A DNA stretch of 64,000 bases, taken from the NCBI GenBank assembly GCA_033675265.1, contig JAUJYZ010001550.1, positions 122,501 to 186,500 on the forward strand, given 5' to 3'. The position numbers and the translations under genes are program-made. Position 1 is the stretch's first letter; each line of letters starts with the position of its first letter. The notes beneath the pieces were generated by a model, which saw only the letters and a list, made by a program, of their open reading frames with translations, was not told the origin of the DNA and searched no databases. This DNA comes from Actinostola sp. cb2023 (Eukaryota > Cnidaria > Anthozoa > Actiniaria > Actinostolidae). Positions 56,312-64,000 of the stretch are shown one piece after another.

Positions 56312-59250
56312 GTTTTTGTGTCAATTTCTCAACTTGCCGCAATTACAAAGAGCATTTCATTTCGATTTTCCTCGGTAGTAAATAAAAATCACACCATGAT
56401 ATCCTGAGAGAAACGAATAAATCAGTGTGGCAGTCGGCACACTGAAGCTAAAAGTAACTTTTACGTCTTACTGCAATTTCACGCCAAAACCGATCTTGCA
56501 ACTGAGTCACCTGCAGAACACTTACAGCCGATTCAAGTATACCTCACCAAACAGGCCAGGAAGAGCTCATTCAGTATCTGCGCTAACTTAATGATGTTCT
56601 GTCGCGCGCTTAAAGCTCGGAAAATGCCCAGGAACGCGGCTGTAATATCTCTTTTGCTATAAAAGGAAGAAAATCGAGTCGTTGTGATGGTTTCGAACTG
56701 CATTAGAGCTAGATATGTTTCTTCTGTATCTTTAGCATAGCCAAACTAGTGAGTCGTCTATTGCAACAAAATTGTTTCAACTTTTCATGTAGTGGTAGCG
56801 AATCCATGAGTACAGGGATTTAGTTATTTTAAAATTTAAAATATTCCCGCTCTTTCCCGCATTACCTGACTGACCAAACATTAACGCCCCTGGCTCAATA
56901 TAATGCAGTTCTCGAAATTCTAGTCGATCAAAAAGAAAACGAAACCCGAGAACTCTTTCGGAGAGCGTCGACTGACGTCATGGAAATTTTGATACTCTTT
57001 GAAAAAAACACTCGTGCAAATTATTTCCAAATTGAACTCGAAACCGTATGATTACCTCTACCAATTTAAAGCAGAATTTCCAGTCGACAATTCCTGCTCA
57101 GAATGGATATACTGAACAGCAAAATTACAATCGAAAAACATCCTTAGATTTTTATATGGAACTAATTCAGAAAATAGTGCAGAAAATAGTTAGAATGGAA
57201 CTAAATCAGTGGAACCCCGTTATAACGGAAAATTAAACATTAATTGTATTAAAATACAAATACACCTATTTCAAAAAAGGTTGGTAAAGGTTTTGTTGCA
57301 TGTTGCATACCAAGCCCGAAATGTATTGTGGATCATATATAAATAATGTCAGCATGCAAATACAGAAGAAAATATGCCGGCTCCATATTGCGAAGAGTAA
57401 AGTTTGGGAAAATTCCCAGAGTCCATATTCGCTGACTCCATTCACAAAAAATCCATTGATTTTTAAATACCATTATCTATATTATATCTATATTTTTTCA
57501 TATTTTACTTTTTATTGTAATCAGCGCTTAGAACAGATTTGTATAAGCGCTTTATAAGTTATTATTATTATTATTATTATCGCCCGTAGTGCATTTCGGG
57601 CTTGGTATGCAACATGCAACATGCAACAAAACCTTCACCAACCTTTTTTGAAATAGCTGTATACTAATAGAGAGTGTAAGCATCACGTTTTCGGCGAACG
57701 CCAAACGTCAAAACTGTACACGTGATCATCATGGTCACTTTTGCTGCGTTTGTTCTCTATCCTTTCGCGTTTAGACGTAAACGAGGTCATTTTCTCGTTC
57801 TTAAAGTATTCATTAGGAAGATTTTCCCGTTTGTTTGACGTTTTTAAAGCGAAACTAAAGTATCACAGTATTCACCGGGCAGATTTGCCAATTATTTGTG
57901 GAATGATTCCCTCGGCCACGTGGGAGGACTACAAAGGCGCCAGGTTTGGCGGGATATCACAGTATACCGGGGTGAGATTTCACCGGGCAGTTTTGCCGAT
58001 TATATTATTAATATTATTGTTGGAATGATTCCCTCGACCAAGAGTGGAATGATCGGCCACAGAGGCGCCAGGTTAGGAGGTGCTGGTCAGGCTATAGATA
58101 TGCTAGTAGATATAATGGTAATCGCCAGGAGGCCTCGCTTCCAATCACCGAGTTCAATATTCACGAAGCCCTATGGGGAGACAATGAAGACGCTGTACTC
58201 GTACAGCCCATGATACGAAGAACAAAAATCAAGGAAAGGTAATACCGTCTCGCATGGCACTGAGACCATTCAGTAGAGAAAGTTAGATCTCCCGAAGGAA
58301 CAGTTCCGAAACCTGTTTCTGCGTATACTGGGTGATAAGGATCACACGAGCGAGTGACTGTTCGATATCGTCAATAAAGGTGGCCTGAAACAATGTAAGT
58401 CTCGCGATATGGCTCAGGGATCGACAGCAGGGTTGACAGCTTATGCAAGAGAGAACTCGAGGTTCCTTTGGACGTGCACGCCCGCTGAGGTACTATTGCC
58501 AATTAATAGATAGGCTATCCAAGATGACGTGCCTGCAAGAGGAACCGACATGGGGTTGAGATCACCAGCGAGGAGGAACGAGGAATATCCTCGTGGAAAA
58601 TAATGAAGAAGGAAATTGAAAATATTTAAAAACCTAAAAGAAGAGAGAAATAAGGAGAGGTTTGAATAAGGAAATTATCATTATCATTAAATTCTAATTC
58701 GGTTAAGGGAAACAAACACGTCTGCTGGTAAATAATGTTTCTCTATTTTTGTTTCCCGCTTAATTGTCTGTGTTCTCTGATCGTGTATGAGGTCTCAGTG
58801 AAATTGATAGCTTTGAAAAAGGGTTTCTAAATCACCCCGGCCCTCGTTACTTTTAATGGGTCATAGCTGTCATCTTCTCTGCTGACTTCGACGGGATTTC
58901 TCAGAACATAACTTGGTCCTGGGAGATGAATGAAGCATGCATTTGAAGATCTATGTTGACGCTAATAATATGAGGAATAATTGTGGTAAGGGTGTGGATT
59001 CCCTTGGGAGCCAGCAAGGAAATATTACAAACTATGATTTGGTGAAAACAAATTCTGAATCGGAATCGTTTTCTTTTTGAGTTAATATGGACGAAAATGT
59101 GCTCCGTCGAATATGGGTCCTGGTATTTTGCTAGTCGCAAATTTGCTAGTTGCGAGTTGCTATAGTTGCTAGTTGCGAGTTGCTAGTTGCTCGGCTAGGT
59201 GCTAGTTGTTAGTTGCTAGCTGCTAGTTGCTAGTTAAAATATCAACATAA

Positions 59251-60057
59251 TGCACCTATCAAAGTTAACCCCGAGGGGGGGGAGTGCGGGCAAGGGGTGG
59301 GGATTTGATCAAGAGCTACAAATTTTGTTCAAAATCCCGAGGGTGAGGAAACAAATTCAGATCAAATGAATGAAAAAAGACCCACCCCGAAGGGCAGAAA
59401 CAACTATTTCCATATCCATTCAAAACATGTCATCTCTTTTTTTCTCTTGAAAGTGAAGGAACAAATAGAAAACATGCCCTTCACTCCTCCCATGACTCCA
59501 TACAGGTAGAGCACTGCCAGTGATCTGGTGTTTCATCGCCATAAATTCCAACGCAAACCATATGGTGCCAAAGGCCACAACTGTCACAGCAAATCTAATA
59601 AATTGGCTGTTCTTGGCCATCAGGTTCTTCCTTTTGGCATGACGTGCACAATCGCTGAATCGGTCGGTCATACATGGCAAACCAGCCGTTTTTAATGTAC
59701 AAACACTTGATATTTCTGTCCAATTATATACCTGGGAGTACAGACTTCCTCAAAACAAACAATTTCTTGTATGATGATTGAAAATTGCAGATAAAAGTCT
59801 CAATATAAACTCACCTCTTGGTTCTTTTCGAACTGCAAGTACTGAAAGTACCGAAGTACCGAAAGCACATGTACAGATGCTTGGTAACCACGCCTGCAAC
59901 TAGAGCTCAGTCACTTCACGGTCAGATCAAATGCCTCGACCCTCGGGACGCAACAAACAATCAAATGCCCGACTGAGGGGACCTCCAACACTTTCAAATC
60001 CCCACCCCTTGCCCGCACTCCCCCCCCCCCCCCACGGGGTTAACTTTGATAGGTGCA
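59251..60057. mobile_element. insertion 2 in copy 2: 807-bp TIR element with TAA duplication
   Basis: TGCACCTATCAAAGTTAACC and exact inverse at the right; TAA at 59248-50 and 60058-60. Copy 1 reads straight through (CAACATAATATTG near 52462). A 3-bp TAA target duplication fits PIF/Harbinger-type mobilisation, though a 5-bp ATAAT reading is also possible. TIRs contain long G or C runs and GAGTGCGGGCAAGGGG. Confidence 0.88.
59420..59680 (-). CDS. hypothetical single-TM ORF carried by insertion 2
   Basis: 86 codons, ATGs at 59680 and 59671. A basic N-terminal part (ARHAKRKNLMAKNSQ) precedes one hydrophobic segment (FAVTVVAFGTIWFALEF), then a polar tail. Composition is protein-like and the frame lies between the terminal repeats, so it might be cargo or captured exon sequence. 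No family recognised. Confidence 0.25.
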   Translation of the reverse strand: MPCMTDRFSDCARHAKRKNLMAKNSQFIRFAVTVVAFGTIWFALEFMAMKHQITGSALPVWSHGRSEGHVFYLFLHFQEKKRDDMF

Positions 60058-60110
60058 TAATATTGTTAAAATCCATCATTGTTATAAATCTATATTTTTA
60101 CATATTATTG

Positions 60111-61675
60111 CAAGAGACCATTATTTATTACACATTAAGCATTGATATCAGTGTGATAATGCCATGAATAAAATTGATATCCGGTGAAGTGATATCATAT
60201 CAATCACTAGTGAAATAATATGATATCACTTCACGGGATAGAATTGTCCAATCAAATTCTTCGTTAGAGATTACACTGACCAATCACAATCCTTCTTATA
60301 TAATTTGTACACGACGCGAGCGCGTTTGGATTCCCGCTTTTTTCTCATAGCGTAAAATGAAAGGTCACTTCCGGTGTATTTCCTAATTTGCATATTATCT
60401 TGTGGTCAAATTTCAAGTTTCAAGCTCATTAACTCCGACATTTTACAGTAAACACGCGTGCAGCCGTACTTTCATAAATTTATAGCAAGATAACAGTACG
60501 TATCGAAGAAAACTTAACATCGGAAAATAAAATTATTACGACAATAAAACAACTTAATTTAATCCGTACCTCTGAAATGTTTGTCTATCCAGCGATTTTC
60601 TTTGAGTGAATACGGCCCAGAATGGCCGTGTTTTGTATGGAAATCAGGCCGTCGCGAAGAAAACCAGCTTCTTGTGCTTTACGAACGTCCACAATAAAAT
60701 ACTTAACATCGGAAATCTGATGTACTTCTACAGCCATTTCAGAGACTTGTATTCGTTTGCCAATAAAATAAGCGTATCATGCGATTTTTCAAGCTTTTTT
60801 GTGGTCGCTGTATACGGACAGAACGCCAAATTGCCCAAGTTCGCGAACGTTTTTCTCTTGCCAGAAGGCTTTCTTCGTCTGCCATATTGGATAATATAGT
60901 AGCCAGGCCTCTGTTCCACAGGGAAACCAAGTTTTCTGGACCCAGACTCCCTTAGATAATCGATTAAATTTGACTGAAAAAGGCTGAGAATCAAGAGGAT
61001 TGGCCGAATGGGGACTGGGCCCTAATTTAAACAATTCTCGCGGGATCTTGCGATTTCTGCCTCGGAAAAATACATAAACACGGTCTTTTGGGGGGAAAAT
61101 ACAGGATTGTTTATCATTATGTTTTTAAAATATTGAAATGTTTTATTTTTGTCATTCAACCAAAAACGTGGTCATGACCTGATTTCTTGGGCAATTTTAC
61201 GCTATGTATCGAGCTGAGGACGAAGTGAAGCGACTTCAAGTTCGATATTTGTACTATTTCAAACGATATTTATGGTTTTCTTGAAGAAAATGAGAGCAAC
61301 AACACTGCTTGGAAGACCAATGAAGACATAAAATTGTTTGGATCATTTTAAGCGACAAAGAAGAGCAGAACTTCGAAGTAGTCGATGGATATAGCAAGGA
61401 AATGTTGCTTTCGGTGAGCAAACAATGACTTTTACTAGTGATCAGTTTAATAAAGTTGCTTTAAACCTTATCAGTACTGTATATCAATGCTTAATGTGTA
61501 ATAAACAAATTAGGACATGTTAAGATCATATTGTTTTTATTCACTCGAATTTAATGACAAATCACTCACTAGCTCGAAGACTCGCTCGTTCGTGATTTGT
61601 CATTAAAATCTCGTGAATAAAAACAATATCACGATCTTAACATGTAATAATCTCTATATATTTAATGGTCTCTTG
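60111..61675. mobile_element. element E in duplication copy 2, interrupted by insertion 3
   Basis: Same termini as 52514-53216. Interrupted at 60345/61208 by the 862-bp insertion. Confidence 0.6.
60346..61207. mobile_element. insertion 3 in copy 2, CATAGCGTAAAATG termini
   Basis: CATAGCGTAAAAT at the left and ATTTTACGCTATG at the right; copy 1 is unbroken (TTTTCTATCGAG near 52746). The target duplication is unclear, perhaps TA with one change. Interior ORFs on both strands (60606-60899; 60728-61034) are unassigned. Confidence 0.8.
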
Positions 61676-62626
61676 ATTATTATTATAATCTATATTCTCG
61701 AGTACTCGTAGAAGAAGTCTAAATAAAGTATTTTAGTAGCTCAAGTTTTCACAGAACTGATTAGCCTTACCAGTTTGTAGAATGGGTTATTGAATAAACT
61801 TCAAATAACTTCTCAGAACCGACAAGATGACATTACAGACATTACATTACTCGAAACGTTCTTCAAACGATGTCTCGACAGCCCCTCCCAGCATAAACGC
61901 ATGTTATCTTTAGCTAGTGTCCAGTGTGTTGTGTATTGGTGGAGTTAGTAATGCCCAGGTTTACTCAAGTACGCTAAGGCCTGGGATGGACGTGAAAACG
62001 AGGCTAAGCCTATTTTATTTTGCTGTTATGACAGGTTTTGCTCGAAGTTCACGAAACTTCTCACAGGTATATAACTTTACGAGTTTCAACTTTTAAGATA
62101 ATAATATATGTGATAAAATGATCACGTGACCTCTTGCCTCAATCCCATGTCCCTCGAAAATTTGTATTAAAATGGGGGTGATGGGTATTTTATGTATGGT
62201 AAAAGTTATGCCATCTTTTCGTTTGTTTTGTGACAGGTATAACAATCTGCCCTCACACCTGAACAACTAATTTGTATTAAAGGAGATATTTGAATTGAAG
62301 CGAATATCTCCTTATGCACATTTTCCGTTATGAAAGTTTCAATCGCAGAATTCGAATGGTCAGCATAGTTTACAAAAAATTGCGTTTTCTTGACAAGTTT
62401 TCTCCATTGCGAAAGCGGATCGTCTTATATTATTTTGTCATTCGAGACAAATCTCGGAGTAGAGGTCACGATTTACTCCGAGTCTGATGCGGCGATGACG
62501 GATTTTTGACAACTTGGTTTCTATATAAGGAATCGATCTTGTCATCACTTCAAAATGGAATGTAGCCGCATTCAACGACCATGTGTGTAGAGGAAACCCC
62601 GTAGTATTCATCTTTCACGGTTCATT

Positions 62627-63105
62627 TCTTAAAACAATTAGTGTCTTGTCAAAATATCTAAAATTCACATTATTTGAGTTTTATTCTAAGAAATGGAAGA
62701 CCCAGGCCCAATAGAGCGGTAGTTTGCTAAATAATGGCGGCGGAAAATTACGTACATTCAACCAAGTAAAGTTAAATTTTGGTTTTGAAAAATATCTTGA
62801 CCTTGTTTCTAATTTCCATAACTGTCAAGCTGTAGCAAAAGGTTAAGAATATCCGTACACAAACTACCTGTTGAATTTGGCTGTTACACGCAGATTCCAT
62901 ATGAAGCCCGTATATTTGTAAATTATGTAATGCTAATGAGGTAGGAGATGAATTTCATTACATATAATGAATTGTACAAATAGGGTTTTTAAAGATTTGA
63001 GAGAAAATTTTATGCTTGATTTATTGATTATAAATAATTCTTTCCGCTCGTTTACTAAGCGGGCTTTGTTTTTGTATCTTTTTTCTATGAAAGATGAGTC
63101 TATTT
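62627..63105. other. segment present between copy 2 and its spacer, absent after copy 1
   Basis: About 479 bp with no counterpart at 54173/54174. No TIRs and no clear target duplication. It could be an insertion here or a deletion after copy 1. Contains the start of an ORF (62967) with no recognised domain. Confidence 0.5.
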
Positions 63106-64000
63106 ACTCGGGCCCTTCCGAAGGAAGCCCGAGTTATAAAATGGACTTTCTTTTTTTTATTATTATTATTATTATTATTCGTCGGACACAAAATGCCAAG
63201 TATTTGATCGTATCGAGTTTCAAGATAACTCAGCAGATAAGGGAGCAAGCTACTCTCTGGTCCCTGAATTCGCGGAAAACCGCTCTAATCGCTAAACAAA
63301 CGACACACAGGACTCAAGTAGATATTTAATCTTAGATTATTTGAAAGCAGTTTGAGATCTTCAAGATATTGAAAGGTCGGGATTCTAGTTATAATCAAAC
63401 TCACGACCAGCGATGTAACTACATCTATTGACAGAAAGCTATATGTACATGTACAGAAGAAGTCATGCAAAAAGTCAGGCCAGTCGAGACTGAAAAGCAA
63501 ATGAAATGAACTCAAAAACTATCATGACCTCGCTATGCCATGTTTGTTGCTTAATTGTAATAGTACGTGTACAGTTATGTCCTTGAGTATTTATAATTGA
63601 ACTCACGACCAGCGATGTAACAACATCTATATTGACAGAAAGCTATATGTACAGAAGTCATGCAAACAATCGAACCAGTCGAGTTATTTTCAGTAACTCA
63701 CGATGGATGTTTATTTTATTCCACGTTTGAAAAATTCATTATGATTACAGTTGTGTGATCATTGTGTGATCATACATCTATTACGCGATCTAATTTTAAA
63801 CAAGACGCTCAATGAGCGTTCACTCGGGCATTGTGAAAAGGAAAATGTCAGTTGTTCGAGGAAGTACTTGAAAATGAATGCCAGTTGGTTGAAGAACAAG
63901 GACAATGTCAGCTGCGCGAGGAGAGACCTGACAATGACTGACAGTTGCGTGACGAGGGAGACTATGTATATACATGTATGTGTCGAGTTCATTTGATTTG
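63106..64000. repeat. second spacer unit, truncated by the window end
   Basis: Starts ACTCGGGCCCTTCCGAAGG like 54174. Shares ACAGAAAGCTATATGTACAG, GTCGAGTTATTTTCAGTAAC and GATGGATGTTTATTTTATTC with 54895-54985. An ATT run lies at about 63155-63178. Near 63838-63955 a short direct repeat (AATGTCAG(T/C)TG..GAGGA) occurs twice or more before GCGTGACGAGGGAGACTAT. Confidence 0.7.

Larger units (their letters stand above)
55221..62626. repeat. segmental duplication, copy 2
   Basis: Colinear with 47724-54173. Lacks element D: an unbroken CTGTATA is at 57657-57663. Carries three insertions that copy 1 lacks (55579-56311, 59251-60057, 60346-61207), plus smaller ones near 56515-56620, 57440-57590 and 57735-57820. 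Confidence 0.92.

Noticed and set aside
62967..63329. 120-residue protein resembling a mobile-element or organelle ORF
   Set aside because: No recognisable reverse transcriptase, integrase or mitochondrial motif, and it runs through the spacer hairpin and an ATT microsatellite.

Overview
This 64 kb window looks like nuclear DNA of a cnidarian, most likely an anthozoan such as a stony coral. The evidence is indirect: AT-rich DNA, intron-containing animal genes (thymidine phosphorylase and mitochondrial ATP synthase subunit b), an intronless rhodopsin-class GPCR, and extreme density of terminal-inverted-repeat elements (MITEs), foldbacks and minisatellites. There is no bacterial gene organisation, CRISPR array or rRNA. 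Species cannot be fixed from sequence alone. Layout: 0-12 kb holds a partial first exon at the left edge (minus), a 15-bp minisatellite, a 2-kb satellite whose monomers are each a hairpin, a tRNA-like SINE head, a MITE with target-site duplication (TSD), the GPCR (7898-8884, minus), and a TATA promoter with a tiny start exon at 11.45-11.6 kb. 12-17 kb is almost wholly transposon-derived, including a 1.7-kb TTAA-flanked foldback. 17.3-19.2 kb encodes a four-TM protein with a long Pro/Gln/Gly 9-residue repeat, frameshifted inside the repeat. 19.4-24.4 kb is repeats. 24.46-32.72 kb is thymidine phosphorylase (plus, 4 exons, 460 codons), whose 4.7-kb first intron carries two elements over 1 kb and a 58-bp minisatellite. 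34.96-47.30 kb is ATP synthase peripheral-stalk subunit b (minus, 10 exons, 241 codons), convergent with thymidine phosphorylase, its introns packed with nested elements. 47.7-64 kb is a tandem segmental duplication of a unit of about 5 kb, each copy carrying insertions absent from the other. How the genes fit: thymidine phosphorylase (nucleoside salvage) and subunit b (oxidative phosphorylation) are housekeeping genes; the GPCR and the four-TM repeat protein are membrane proteins of unknown ligand or role. Nothing suggests a functional cluster. The most notable signal is a transposon group with at least four members (21557-22093, 26747-28380, 41210-42048, 49319-50925). All begin CARGAG and end CTCYTG, make 7-bp target duplications, carry TATTTTTAG 67-70 bp from the end, and hold remnants of an acidic Ser/Asp/Glu-rich ORF. 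For two of them an unoccupied paralogous target site lies in this same window, which fixes their boundaries to the base. All coordinates, splice sites and repeat alignments were read by eye; no database search was run.
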